The notes beneath the pieces are model-generated. The model was not told the origin of the DNA. It ran no database searches and saw only the letters and a list, made by a program, of their open reading frames with translations. A program made the position numbers and the translations under genes. This document shows positions 51,763 through 60,384 of a stretch of 64,000 bases of DNA, in pieces. Each line of letters opens with the position of its first letter. The first letter of the stretch is position 1. The stretch comes from a virus: positions 108,209-172,208 of the IMG/VR virus record IMGVR_UViG_3300032323_001387; one strand, written 5' to 3'.

Positions 51763-51921
51763 ATGCAAGTAAGAGTAAAAGAAAATCCAGAAGAATTTGG
51801 AACATGCGGTTGCGGTAGAAGCCCGACTGGTCATTGTAACGGCTGGCACGGCCTAACTGAAGAACAGTATCAACTTGAATTAGAAAAATACGAAGCAAGT
51901 TTATTTGGGGACGAAGAATGA
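51763..51921 (+). CDS. Small CDGSH-like Cys/His protein
   Basis: 52 residues from ATG 51763. The motif CGCGRSPTGHCNGWHGL (C-x-C-x2-S-x4-C-N-G-x-H) is close to the CDGSH iron-sulphur signature, with one residue fewer in the loop. It may hold a 2Fe-2S cluster. Its position beside glutaredoxin and ribonucleotide reductase suggests electron transfer, which is inference. Overlaps the glutaredoxin start. Confidence 0.6.
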   Translation: MQVRVKENPEEFGTCGCGRSPTGHCNGWHGLTEEQYQLELEKYEASLFGDEE

Positions 51922-52157
51922 AAGTAGAAATTTATACAAAGGATGCATGTCCATATTGCGTACAAGCAAAGAATTTAATGAAAAGTAAAGGCTGGGAATT
52001 TACTGAACATTACATCAGCGCAGAAACAAGAGAAACATTGTTAGAACAACTAACAACAAGATTAGGCACACCCCCACGCACAGTGCCTCAAATCTTTATC
52101 GACGATCAGGCCATTGGTGGTTATACTGATCTAGTTCAGTGGGTGAAAAGCAATTAA
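51918..52157 (+). CDS. Glutaredoxin
   Basis: 79 residues. The thioredoxin fold starts MKVEIYTKDACPYC with the dithiol CPYC at 11-14, then TVPQIFI with the cis-proline and GGYTDL, the glutathione-binding GG motif. It would reduce NrdA in the adjacent nrd operon. ATGA overlap with the preceding gene. Confidence 0.93.
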   Translation: MKVEIYTKDACPYCVQAKNLMKSKGWEFTEHYISAETRETLLEQLTTRLGTPPRTVPQIFIDDQAIGGYTDLVQWVKSN

Positions 52158-52158
52158 T

Positions 52159-52467
52159 ATGTTAAAAGAAAATAGAATCGGTCATACCGTAAGTATGAAA
52201 TTAACCAGCGGCGACGAAGTTGTTGGTAAAGTAGCTGGCCAAACAGCAGAAGGTCTTACTATCAGTAAGCCTGTTATTCTTGCTGCCAGCAGAGATGGAC
52301 TACAAATGGTTCCTTTTATGATGACAGCCAGTCCCGACGGCGACTTTTTGTTTAAAGCGCACAATATCATGTGTGTTGCTACAACAGCCGATCAAGTAGC
52401 AGATGCTTATTTAGAAAGCACAACTGGCATTAAGCCAGTTAGAAATTCTAGCAGTATTATAGTTTAA
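52159..52467 (+). CDS. Sm-like-fold hypothetical protein
   Basis: 102 residues. HTVSMKLTSGDEVVGKVAGQTAEGLTISKPVIL has the strand pattern of small Sm/LSm-like barrels (x-V-x-L-x-x-G-x-x-x-x-G). Function unknown. It starts 1 base after the glutaredoxin stop. Confidence 0.6.
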   Translation: MLKENRIGHTVSMKLTSGDEVVGKVAGQTAEGLTISKPVILAASRDGLQMVPFMMTASPDGDFLFKAHNIMCVATTADQVADAYLESTTGIKPVRNSSSIIV

Positions 52468-52468
52468 T

Positions 52469-52744
52469 ATGCCACAAGTACACCGATTAACTGATGACAA
52501 TACAGCTGGCGCACCTATAATAAGAACGGTGCAAAATACAGTATACGCAAATAATCTGTTAGTCGGTGTAGACGGTAGTCCGGTAGAAGGCCACGGCCCT
52601 GGAGTTCATGGTAGCCCGTTAACTGCGAATGGATCCACTGACGTGTTCATTGAAAATATCCCTGTTAATAGAAAAGGCGATCCTGATACCTGCGGTCACC
52701 CTAGAAATATAGGCAGTCCTGACGTTTATGTCAATGGTGATTAA
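52469..52744 (+). CDS. PAAR-repeat spike tip protein (gp5.4-like)
   Basis: 91 residues. PAAR-type signature: MPQVHRLTDDNTAGAPIIRT, VGVDGSPVEGHGPGVHGSPLT, then DVFIENIPVNRKGDPDTCGHPRN, which gives His/Cys positions for the metal at the tip. PAAR proteins cap the central spike of contractile tails (gp5.4 in T4) and sharpen it for membrane puncture. The next gene is a large baseplate/tail candidate. Confidence 0.85.
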   Translation: MPQVHRLTDDNTAGAPIIRTVQNTVYANNLLVGVDGSPVEGHGPGVHGSPLTANGSTDVFIENIPVNRKGDPDTCGHPRNIGSPDVYVNGD

Positions 52745-52762
52745 ATACTAGGTAAATACTAG
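52742..52762 (+). promoter_or_regulatory. Tandem late promoters, direct repeat TAAATACTAG
   Basis: TAAATACTAG occurs at 52742-52751 and 52753-52762, followed by T and ATG 52764. The second -10 ends 5 bases before ATG: leaderless type. Confidence 0.6.
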
Positions 52763-52763
52763 T

Positions 52764-55613
52764 ATGGCAACATTACCAATTAACACCAACCCATTAAAAG
52801 TTACATTTCCGGCAAACTTGCCAAGAAACGAAAAAGATCTTATATGTATGCTCCTTGCCGGGCGTCTTAAGGATCTCTGGCGTGGTAGATTAGTCTGTGT
52901 CCAGCTAGCTATAGATGATTTAATTAAAGATGTTACCGGCGTATCCGGTTTAGGTGCTCTGCGTGATAGTTTAATTAACGTTAAATCATCATTGAATGAT
53001 ATGCGACGAGCCAGCGGATATGATAAGATTTTAGGCAAAGTTAATTCAGCTCTGGGGCAAGTAAATCAAGTTTTTAGTCTAGGAGGCCTGTGCCCGAGCC
53101 CAGTTCAAGCACCTAGGATTCCTGATATTCTTTCAACACTAAATCAAAATTTATTTGGTCAAGCAAACGGCATTCTTAATGCATTGGCGCAAGCAAGCAA
53201 TCCTAAAGTTTGTCTAGGTGGTGGCCCAAAAGGTTTTAGTTTAGACTGGAGAAAAGTAACTGGTGATTTAAAATTATTAAAAGGCGCAATCAGTCAATTC
53301 AAACGAGACCCTGCTGGATTTACGGGTGTAATGGCTGGCTTCGAACAAAATTTAAAGAATCAAGCTAAACGTTTAAACTCTGAAATTACAAGATTAGAAA
53401 AAAATCTAACTGATCCACTTGGCATAAATGATTCTAAAAATACAGTAGGCGCGATCAGGCGTGTTAAATCAATCAGTGACGACTATGCTGTAAAAGATAG
53501 AAACGGCATTGAATATAAGAATCCAACCAGGATGATGATACCTGCAGAGGTAGATTACGTATTAGACAGAAACGAACCAATATACACATCGCCTATAAAA
53601 TATGTTACTACACCGATATTAGATTATTGTGGTAATATAATAGGTTACGAAAAGAAAGTCATAACTGGTGATCCAACTTATGCAGGATGGGACCCTAACA
53701 ACGATTCAGTTAATACTAATACTCCTACAGAAAATCCAGTTGCGACTACAAGGCAATATGATTTTACATTTATTGAGGAAAATGGAACAATTAATGTTTA
53801 TGATGATACTAATAAAATAGTGCCAACCATAGAATTAATTCGTGGTAAACATTACCGATTTGGCTTAAAGCTAACTACTAAAAAGATTAAAATTTACAAA
53901 GAAGATAAGTCGGTATGGTCTGCTGGATTAACTTTAACTAAAGAACCTGATTATGGTAAAGGACTTGAGATAGTTGCTGTGGACGCAACTTCTAATCTAT
54001 TTGGTGTTGAATTTGATTGGGCAGTTAGTATAGAAAATCCAACTACACCAAATAGATTGTATTGGGCTGTTGATTCTAATCTTGTAGGAACTATTAATAT
54101 TTCTGGTATTACAGAAATTCCAGAATCAGACAAGACATATGATATATCAATGGCGGCCAAAAAAGCATGGATGCATTTATATAAAAAGACAGTTAGTATT
54201 CCCACAGGCGGCTCAATAAGTCATGAAGAAACGTATGTTAAAAGAAGATATAATATGTCTGCAAATATTATTGCGCCCAGCGGAGCCTGGTCAAAGTCTG
54301 CAATATTAACATACGGTCCGGGATATACAGTATTAGACGATGACGAAACAATCGACGATAATGGCGATATTGTAGCAGGTAATAAGATTTCAAGATGGGT
54401 GCTTCAACTATCTACGGCACCAATAAGATATCTTGTTATTAAAAAATATTACAATGAAACTTCGGGGATGAAAATAAATCAAGTATCTTGTTATATTTCA
54501 GATTCGTTGTTGCCCGATCCTGATTATTTTGAATCCCTTGCATGTCTAATTTATGATGAACCTATAGAAGTATTAAATGATATAACATTACCCTATACGG
54601 ACTTCAATGAATACAAATTAGCATTGCTGACTAATGGAAGCTTGCCGACCGATGGCAAATTAACAAACAGCGATGAATTTAAAATTGAATTATTAACAGA
54701 AGGTAGTAACAAGTTCTTTATCATAAATCTCACTACAAACCGTGAAAATTCTATAAGCAGTTTGCCTGTAAATGAATTCGTTTATACTAGCAAAATTAAA
54801 TTTGATCCAACTGATTATAGCAGAAACTTTGTCAACTCTGATCCACGCGAAGAACGAAATTATGTGTATTTTAAGGGCGACAATGGATTTAAAGTTGAAT
54901 GTACAATTGAATACATTGATGATGCCGGTAATCCTCCGCCTCCGCCTCCTCCACCCCCACCCCCACCCCCTCCACCACCTCCTCCACCACCACCTCCTGG
55001 TGATGGCGTCTGGTATTTTAACGGAACTGCCTGTATATTTTCTCCGGGCGGATTCGTCCCAGGACCCGGAGCAACATATTCGAGCCAGGCCGCCTGTCAG
55101 GCTGCAAACAACGGCGATGGAAGATTTGGTCCGACTCCCGGCATGCTTTACGGAAGAGATTATTATACCTATAACAGTCCTGAACCAAATACGCAGCCAG
55201 AGTATATAGATTTAAGAAACAAAAACCCAATTAAGGTTACCTATGAACCACTTGAAATGGGTAAAGGGGTAGGCTACGAGTGGAATGTTGATGGTAAAGT
55301 ATTCAGTACTGGAATATTTTACACTCAGGCATTGACACTGCCCAGACACTGGGCCTACGGTAATTTATCATCGACGCAACAAAATGCCTTACGAACAGAA
55401 TATATAAACAGTTTCAATCCGCCATTGGATGTTATTATTAGTGTTGGCAATTGGGATTCTCCGAACAGTATTCCGGGTTCATTCTGGATTAATTTCTTAG
55501 CAACTAAGGGAATAAAACCAGCAGACGGTACAACACACACATCCACTCACGGTGATCTATACACATGGGTTGGCGAAAGTTGGCAGTTAACAACACCTTG
55601 GACTAGGTCTTAA
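52764..55613 (+). CDS. Large virion protein with 22-proline tract
   Basis: 949 residues. The N-terminal 240 residues look helical and may anchor the protein (SSLNDMRRASGYDKILGKVN, AISQFKRDPAGFTGVMAGFE). The middle is beta-rich with phage-structural style (GKHYRFGLKLTTKKIKIYKE). Codons at 54933-54998 encode 22 consecutive prolines, then a GDGVWYFNGTACIFSPGGF module with Cys pairs and a final beta domain. Position after the PAAR gene suggests a baseplate or spike-associated adhesin. Not assigned to a T4 protein. Confidence 0.7.
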   Translation: MATLPINTNPLKVTFPANLPRNEKDLICMLLAGRLKDLWRGRLVCVQLAIDDLIKDVTGVSGLGALRDSLINVKSSLNDMRRASGYDKILGKVNSALGQVNQVFSLGGLCPSPVQAPRIPDILSTLNQNLFGQANGILNALAQASNPKVCLGGGPKGFSLDWRKVTGDLKLLKGAISQFKRDPAGFTGVMAGFEQNLKNQAKRLNSEITRLEKNLTDPLGINDSKNTVGAIRRVKSISDDYAVKDRNGIEYKNPTRMMIPAEVDYVLDRNEPIYTSPIKYVTTPILDYCGNIIGYEKKVITGDPTYAGWDPNNDSVNTNTPTENPVATTRQYDFTFIEENGTINVYDDTNKIVPTIELIRGKHYRFGLKLTTKKIKIYKEDKSVWSAGLTLTKEPDYGKGLEIVAVDATSNLFGVEFDWAVSIENPTTPNRLYWAVDSNLVGTINISGITEIPESDKTYDISMAAKKAWMHLYKKTVSIPTGGSISHEETYVKRRYNMSANIIAPSGAWSKSAILTYGPGYTVLDDDETIDDNGDIVAGNKISRWVLQLSTAPIRYLVIKKYYNETSGMKINQVSCYISDSLLPDPDYFESLACLIYDEPIEVLNDITLPYTDFNEYKLALLTNGSLPTDGKLTNSDEFKIELLTEGSNKFFIINLTTNRENSISSLPVNEFVYTSKIKFDPTDYSRNFVNSDPREERNYVYFKGDNGFKVECTIEYIDDAGNPPPPPPPPPPPPPPPPPPPPPPGDGVWYFNGTACIFSPGGFVPGPGATYSSQAACQAANNGDGRFGPTPGMLYGRDYYTYNSPEPNTQPEYIDLRNKNPIKVTYEPLEMGKGVGYEWNVDGKVFSTGIFYTQALTLPRHWAYGNLSSTQQNALRTEYINSFNPPLDVIISVGNWDSPNSIPGSFWINFLATKGIKPADGTTHTSTHGDLYTWVGESWQLTTPWTRS
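54933..54998 (+). repeat. Polyproline-coding CCN tract
   Basis: 22 CCN codons in a row (CCT, CCG, CCA and CCC mixed), giving a polyproline linker between two domains of the 52764 protein. Codon mixing shows that the protein repeat, not only the DNA repeat, is maintained. A known cause of ribosome stalling. Confidence 0.9.
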
Positions 55614-55635
55614 TAAATTTTTGGTAAACTGATAT

Positions 55636-55664
55636 TTGACATTAATTAAGTTTTCCTTTATACT
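55636..55664 (+). promoter_or_regulatory. Sigma70 promoter
   Basis: TTGACA, 17-base spacer, TATACT (55659-55664); ATG 55686 follows an AAAGGA site 21 bases after the -10. Confidence 0.85.
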
Positions 55665-55685
55665 AGCAAAGTAAAGGAAAATCTT

Positions 55686-56159
55686 ATGCTAAAATCAATA
55701 GCCAAATTCCTTGCCAAAATTGGCAGGCAACGAATCATTTTAGACAGGGAAAGTAATGAACCATATCTCGAACGCTACTACGTTTTTCTTAAAGATAGAA
55801 AGTATTTCCCCTTCAATGTGTTTCTTCACAAATTCCTTAAATCAGATCCCGATGATGTGCATGATCATCCATGGCCTTACGCTACTCTAATCCTTAAAGG
55901 CGGATACTGGGAATGGGTCCCGCAGTTTAACAGCGAAGGTCTAAAAGTCGGCGAGATTGCAAAGTGGAGAGCTCCTGGGCATTTCCGTATTTGTAGTCCT
56001 ACTAGTTATCATAGAATTGAACTGGATCCCGAAGTAGAATGTTGGACACTGTTCATGCCAGGCCCGCAAAAACGTGAATGGGGATTTTTAGTTAATAACA
56101 AATGGATACATAACGATGAATATATCAAACAGAGAACTGCCAAAGCTAATCACAGTTGA
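55686..56159 (+). CDS. Cupin-type metal-binding protein
   Basis: 157 residues. The segment DVHDHPWPYATLILKGGYWEWV has the His-x-His metal motif of cupins (HDHPW), and FRICSPTSYHRIELDPEVECWTLFMPG supplies a later His. Cupins of this size include isomerases and dioxygenases; the substrate is unknown. First gene of an apparent early operon of small proteins. Confidence 0.7.
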   Translation: MLKSIAKFLAKIGRQRIILDRESNEPYLERYYVFLKDRKYFPFNVFLHKFLKSDPDDVHDHPWPYATLILKGGYWEWVPQFNSEGLKVGEIAKWRAPGHFRICSPTSYHRIELDPEVECWTLFMPGPQKREWGFLVNNKWIHNDEYIKQRTAKANHS

Positions 56160-56322
56160 AAAAAATTCTATATGGGCATCTCTCGATAAAACGTTTAAAG
56201 TAACGGATGTCATTGAATCTGATACTGGAATATGGGTTCATTATTTTAATATAAAAACTAATCAAACATATAACTGTTTGATTGATGCATTTAAATCTAG
56301 ATTTACTAAGGACATAGGATGA
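56116..56322 (+). CDS. Small hypothetical protein
   Basis: 68 residues, starting within the previous gene (44-base overlap), beta-rich (ITVEKNSIWASLDKTFKVTD, GIWVHYFNIKTNQTYN). Coupled by a 4-base overlap to the next. Unknown. Confidence 0.6.
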   Translation: MNISNRELPKLITVEKNSIWASLDKTFKVTDVIESDTGIWVHYFNIKTNQTYNCLIDAFKSRFTKDIG

Positions 56323-56627
56323 CTAATAACATATTGTTACAACCACCAAACACTGAGTGGACTGAAGAACAATGGACTACTTTTCGTGATTGGATTGTTA
56401 GTCATCTTCGAGCAGGCCCAGTTACAGTTACATTCAATAAAAAAGATGGCGCCGAAAGAGTAATGACATGCAGCCTACAACCAGAGCTATTGCCACCTGC
56501 CCCAATTAAAGAATCAACAACTACTAAAAAAGAAAATCCCAATATCATCAGTGTGTATGATTTGGAAGCACAGGGATGGCGCAGTTTTATTGTCAAGAAT
56601 GTAACTAATGTTACACTTAAATTATGA
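56319..56627 (+). CDS. SH3-like beta-barrel protein
   Basis: 102 residues with the phage SH3-fold pattern: GPVTVTFNKKDGAERVMTCSLQPELLP, linker, ISVYDLEAQGWRSFIVKNV. Similar proteins occur in many T4-like phages with unknown function. Overlaps both neighbours by 4 bases. Confidence 0.65.
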   Translation: MTNNILLQPPNTEWTEEQWTTFRDWIVSHLRAGPVTVTFNKKDGAERVMTCSLQPELLPPAPIKESTTTKKENPNIISVYDLEAQGWRSFIVKNVTNVTLKL

Positions 56628-57061
56628 AAAGATATTATTTTGCCTATGGCATGAACACAAATATTGCTGAAATGTCAATGCGCTGTCCTAAAGCAATCAA
56701 TTTAGGTCGTTGTACATTGCAAGGATTTGAACTAAAGTTTAGGCATCATGCTGATATAGACGCTAACATTAACAGTGAAATGGAAGGTGTACTTTGGGAC
56801 ATAACTCCTGACTGTGAACGCTCATTGGATCAATTAGAAGGGTATCCTTATTACTATGACAAAGTTGATGTAATAGTTATTCCAGCTAATCCTGTTAATG
56901 GAAATAGATATATCCGTGCCATGGCCTATACTATGACCAGCAAAGGTCCGGAAGAAGCACCTAGCGTTGGTTACGAACAATGTTTAATCGAAGGCTATAC
57001 AGCGAACGGATTGAATGTTGATAAGTTGACAGAAAAAATTGATTCCACTATAATTGCGTAA
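56624..57061 (+). CDS. Gamma-glutamylcyclotransferase-like protein
   Basis: 145 residues. FAYGMN at 6-11 is the substrate-binding loop (YGSN in relatives), and LDQLEGYPYYYDK supplies Glu72, the probable general acid/base of this AIG2/GGCT fold. GGCT enzymes convert gamma-glutamyl amides to 5-oxoproline; the phage substrate is unknown. One-base overlap with the next gene. Confidence 0.8.
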   Translation: MKRYYFAYGMNTNIAEMSMRCPKAINLGRCTLQGFELKFRHHADIDANINSEMEGVLWDITPDCERSLDQLEGYPYYYDKVDVIVIPANPVNGNRYIRAMAYTMTSKGPEEAPSVGYEQCLIEGYTANGLNVDKLTEKIDSTIIA

Positions 57062-57372
57062 TGTATAAACAAGACAGCATTCGTCAAATCGTATCGGATT
57101 ATAAGATAACGATTGTCAACCAACGAATGGACCGCAGGTTTAGTCATCCATATTCTTATTCTTATAAGAATATTACAAATGTATACGATCAATACGATCC
57201 TATATCTTTTCAAGAAGAGCTTGTTCCTATAATCACTGTCGAAATGCCGGAAAAAGAATTTACAGCAATGGCAGACGCATTATGTGAAATGACAGACTTA
57301 ATGCGCGATCCAGAAACAGCTAGATTGTTAATGGAAGCAAGATTTATAAATAGACTAAAAGGAAGTTTTTAA
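57061..57372 (+). CDS. Hypothetical protein
   Basis: 103 residues. Tyr-rich start (HPYSYSYKNITNVYDQYD), then a helical, acidic end (EFTAMADALCEMTDLMRDPETAR). No family recognised; coupled by single-base overlaps on both sides. Confidence 0.65.
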   Translation: MYKQDSIRQIVSDYKITIVNQRMDRRFSHPYSYSYKNITNVYDQYDPISFQEELVPIITVEMPEKEFTAMADALCEMTDLMRDPETARLLMEARFINRLKGSF

Positions 57373-58217
57373 TGGCTCACCATTCAAAATATTGGAGTTG
57401 CACTCCGTTCGCAGACTGGCTTCGTGGCACTAAAAAGCTTGGCGCCGGCACCGCTGAACAATGGGATGACTGGAGAACTACTGCTAAAATGAAACATAAT
57501 TTCCGCTACTGGTTAGCAGAAGAGTTCCTTGATCATGTTCAAGATTTTGTGACATGGCCTATTAGAAAGATCTACGATGTCAAATATTACATTAACAACC
57601 GCTGGGTTACTCGTACTCATAGTCTTACCGCTCATCCCCGGGATATTAAGCCTGGCCAGTGGCAAGACGTGGGGAACCGCTTTTTGCCTTGCCTATTCAA
57701 TGAGCTTGTTGATTTTGTTGAAATAGAACAAGCATGGAGCCATATTGCTTGGGGTAGCGAAGAAGATAAGGCAAAGTATAAGGCGCCTTTCTGGGCTACA
57801 GGTTGGTTTCGTTGGCGTACATGGCGCTGTCCCCGAGCAGGCTTAGATCACCTTGATTGGGCAATGACACTTACTAACAATGACTGGTGCGGACCTGAAC
57901 ATCCTGACTATGGCCTGCCTACTAGACAAGCCATTAATGCTAAGGAAGTTAAAGAGCTATACACATGGTGGAAAGAAGTTTATCCTAACCGCCCTGACCC
58001 ATACGATATCAGTGGTTGGACCAAGTATTGCGAACTTAAAAGACAAGAACACGGCGCAACCGGTTTGAGTTTCATGAAGGAGAGTGCCAATCCAGAAACT
58101 CGTGCCCTTGGCGAGTCTGCTCTTACAAAGTCTCATGAAATTGAGCAAGCATACGAAGCTGAAGATGAAGAAATGATGATCCGTTTGATTAAGGTGCGCC
58201 ATGCCTTGTGGACCTAA
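57372..58217 (+). CDS. Conserved Trp-rich phage protein
   Basis: 281 residues, extremely Trp-rich (KYWSCTPFADWLRGTKK, WRTTAKMKHNFRYWLAEEFLDHVQDFVTWP, GWFRWRTWRCPRAGLDHLDWAM). The CTPFADWLRG/TAxQWDDWR style matches conserved hypothetical proteins of T4-like phages. Possibly membrane- or head-associated; unknown. Confidence 0.7.
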   Translation: MAHHSKYWSCTPFADWLRGTKKLGAGTAEQWDDWRTTAKMKHNFRYWLAEEFLDHVQDFVTWPIRKIYDVKYYINNRWVTRTHSLTAHPRDIKPGQWQDVGNRFLPCLFNELVDFVEIEQAWSHIAWGSEEDKAKYKAPFWATGWFRWRTWRCPRAGLDHLDWAMTLTNNDWCGPEHPDYGLPTRQAINAKEVKELYTWWKEVYPNRPDPYDISGWTKYCELKRQEHGATGLSFMKESANPETRALGESALTKSHEIEQAYEAEDEEMMIRLIKVRHALWT

Positions 58218-58347
58218 CTGTGTAGAAGGCTTCTCGGAAGAGCACGATGCCTTTTACTGCTTAACCTGTAACGAATGGCTGGAATCAAAGTGCGACGATC
58301 CGGAATGTGAATATTGTCCTAATCGTCCAGAGAAACCAATAAATTAA
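58201..58347 (+). CDS. Small Cys-rich zinc-type protein
   Basis: 48 residues from ATG 58201, overlapping the previous gene by 17 bases. MPCGPNCVEGFSEEHDAFYC is followed by CNEW and CDDPECEYC: eight Cys in all, arranged as CxxxC, CxxC and CxxxxCxxC, probably one or two zinc sites. The codon pattern and coupling argue that it is real. Function unknown. Confidence 0.7.
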   Translation: MPCGPNCVEGFSEEHDAFYCLTCNEWLESKCDDPECEYCPNRPEKPIN

Positions 58348-58351
58348 TTGC

Positions 58352-58359
58352 GATAAATA
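58352..58359 (+). promoter_or_regulatory. Late promoter (GATAAATA)
   Basis: GATAAATA ends 10 bases before ATG 58370; no ribosome site is visible in the short leader. Confidence 0.6.
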
Positions 58360-58369
58360 TTTCTTATTA

Positions 58370-59896
58370 ATGAAACCACATTGCATAATTTTATACGGTA
58401 ATAACACACACCCGGGATCTAAATACGCCGGCGCATTTAGGATAGCATCAGAATTAAGAAAAAACGGCTACGACGTCAATTGTATTGACATGACTGCGTT
58501 TAAAGGATTTGATGTTTCTTTAAGATTATTGTTGACAAAATTAATAACTGAAAAAACATTATGGGTTGGATTCAGTACGACATTCCTTCCTGACATTTTC
58601 GGTCTGCCTATCTTAAAACAATACGAATCGTATAACAGACGATGGAAAAATAAAAATATAGATGTGGGAATTATTTCCTTCAAAGAGTTTGTTCATTCTA
58701 TAAATCCCAAAACAAAATTAATTGCCGGCGGCGCCCGTTACTTTCCATTAGAACCGTATGGGTTTCATATTTTTAAATCATACAGTGATAAAACTATCAT
58801 TGATTACACTAAATGGTGCACTGGCGAAATAGAAACTGCTGAGTTCGATAATCCTATTGTTCAAGGAGCAGAATATCAAGACTTTACTTCTAGTCAAATT
58901 TGCTATAATGAAAGTGACATTATTTTCGGTGACGAAACGTTACCTATAGAAATTAGTAGAGGTTGCATTTTTAAATGTAAATTTTGCACATACAACCTTA
59001 AAGGTAAGAAAAAAGGCGACTGGGTAAAACATAGCAATATATTAAAAGATGAATTAGTTCGTAATTACGAAATGTTCGGAGTTACAGACTACGTGTTTGC
59101 AGATGACACTTACAATGATAGTATAGACAAAATTAAATTGTTACACGACGATGTGTTTTCTAGATTACCATTTAAAATGGAGTTTACAACTTACCTGCGT
59201 TTAGACTTAATGATGCGTTATCCTGAAAGTGCCGCAATACTCAGAGATAGTGGCATCAAAGTCGCTATGTTTGGTATTGAAACACTGCACCCATTAAGTG
59301 CTAAGGCAATCGGCAAAGGCGTTGATCCGCGCGAACAATTTGATTATCTTAGACAAATAAAACAAAATGAATTTAAAGATGTCATAGCGCACAGTGGAAT
59401 GATTGCTGGCCTTCCTTATGACACTGAAGAATCATTATTGGAAATGGAAGAATTTTTATTATCCGATCAGAACTATTTAGATTACTTTCTAGTAAATCCT
59501 TTGGGAATCCATCCAATCAACACTAATCAGCAAGTTGTTGAGCACAGTGAGTTCGATTCGGAGTATGAAAAATATGGTTATGAAATAATCATTGACTATG
59601 ATGCTGATTTTAACAATGAAATGAAATGGCGTAATAAAAACACAGGATTGACCAAGGATTGGTGTGCTACTTTTTCTAATCGAATAAACAATAAGGTTCA
59701 TAATAGTGGAAAGTTTAAGTACGGGGCATTCTTATACGCACAATATAAATCCCTGGGTGTTCCCGGTGATGAACTAAGAAAATTATCTACCATAGAAATT
59801 TCTAAGAAATATAACCTAAGTGAATTGGGCAAACAACGTTTGCAACAATACAAATCCAGACTATTGACATATCATGGCATCCCTGCTATTATATAA
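58370..59896 (+). CDS. Radical SAM protein with B12-binding-like N-terminal domain
   Basis: 508 residues. The Rossmann-like N-terminus (CIILYGNNTHPGSKYAGAFR, LWVGFSTTFLP, KLIAGGARYFPLE) recalls cobalamin-binding domains. The radical SAM cluster motif is SRGCIFKCKFC with Cys199, Cys203 and Cys206; FADDTYND and VAMFGIETLHP are typical barrel strands. It would cleave SAM to make a radical for methylation or another modification. The target is unknown. The late promoter implies action on virion components or during assembly. Confidence 0.85.
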   Translation: MKPHCIILYGNNTHPGSKYAGAFRIASELRKNGYDVNCIDMTAFKGFDVSLRLLLTKLITEKTLWVGFSTTFLPDIFGLPILKQYESYNRRWKNKNIDVGIISFKEFVHSINPKTKLIAGGARYFPLEPYGFHIFKSYSDKTIIDYTKWCTGEIETAEFDNPIVQGAEYQDFTSSQICYNESDIIFGDETLPIEISRGCIFKCKFCTYNLKGKKKGDWVKHSNILKDELVRNYEMFGVTDYVFADDTYNDSIDKIKLLHDDVFSRLPFKMEFTTYLRLDLMMRYPESAAILRDSGIKVAMFGIETLHPLSAKAIGKGVDPREQFDYLRQIKQNEFKDVIAHSGMIAGLPYDTEESLLEMEEFLLSDQNYLDYFLVNPLGIHPINTNQQVVEHSEFDSEYEKYGYEIIIDYDADFNNEMKWRNKNTGLTKDWCATFSNRINNKVHNSGKFKYGAFLYAQYKSLGVPGDELRKLSTIEISKKYNLSELGKQRLQQYKSRLLTYHGIPAII

Positions 59897-59902
59897 TAAA
59901 TA
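59895..59902 (+). promoter_or_regulatory. Late promoter (AATAAATA)
   Basis: AATAAATA overlaps the radical SAM stop, 18 bases before ATG 59921; AAAGG is the ribosome site. Confidence 0.55.
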
Positions 59903-59920
59903 TCAATAAAGGCTAATTGT

Positions 59921-60247
59921 ATGAAAAAATTATTCGTAAGTTTATTATTGTTTGGAGCAACGTTGCCAGCACTGGCGCAATATCACGGGCATGGTATTCG
60001 TTACAATCACCATCATCATTATCACAGAAGTCCAAACTGGGGTCCTGTAATTGGCGGTGCCATTTTAGGTGCTGTAATCTATGATATTTACAATCGTCCA
60101 GTTGTGGTACAACAACCTCCTGTTGTATTTCAGCAACCACCTGTTATAGTTCAGAGTCCTACGGTAACTATACAAAACTGTACACCCTGGACAGAAACAC
60201 AACATTCAGATGGCACAATTACAAGAACTCGCACCTGTAATCAGTAA
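59921..60247 (+). CDS. Small secreted protein
   Basis: 108 residues with a signal peptide (MKKLFVSLLLFGATLPALA, cleavage before Gln20). A His-rich segment (YNHHHHYH) could bind metal. A Gly-zipper-like GPVIGGAILGAVIYDIY may span or insert in a membrane; a Pro/Gln/Val-rich repeat (VVVQQPPVVFQQPPV) and CTPWTETQHSDGTITRTRTC follow. The C-terminal motif is common in proteobacterial periplasmic proteins. Late expression: could be a lysis or envelope factor, unproven. Confidence 0.7.
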   Translation: MKKLFVSLLLFGATLPALAQYHGHGIRYNHHHHYHRSPNWGPVIGGAILGAVIYDIYNRPVVVQQPPVVFQQPPVIVQSPTVTIQNCTPWTETQHSDGTITRTRTCNQ

Positions 60248-60374
60248 TTTGGCACTGGCATTGATAATAATCGGATTACATGGTTATTGGATATATAAAG
60301 TTGTCACTTATAATTGGGATAATTTTGATGAAGATAGCAAAGATGACGATTTCCTAAAGCCCTACGATAAGTGA
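60210..60374 (+). CDS. 54-residue membrane protein, overlapping
   Basis: ATG 60210 to TGA 60374, overlapping the secreted protein by 38 bases in another frame. Starts MAQLQELAPVISNLALALII, with one clear membrane helix (residues 9-31), followed by an acidic tail (DNFDEDSKDDDF). The overlap with a secreted protein and the late context suggest a lysis-type partner. No obvious ribosome site. Confidence 0.55.
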   Translation: MAQLQELAPVISNLALALIIIGLHGYWIYKVVTYNWDNFDEDSKDDDFLKPYDK

Positions 60375-60380
60375 TAAATA
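60373..60380 (+). promoter_or_regulatory. Late promoter (GATAAATA), leaderless type
   Basis: GATAAATA overlaps the upstream stop and ends 4 bases before ATG 60385. Confidence 0.6.
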
Positions 60381-60384
60381 TTCT

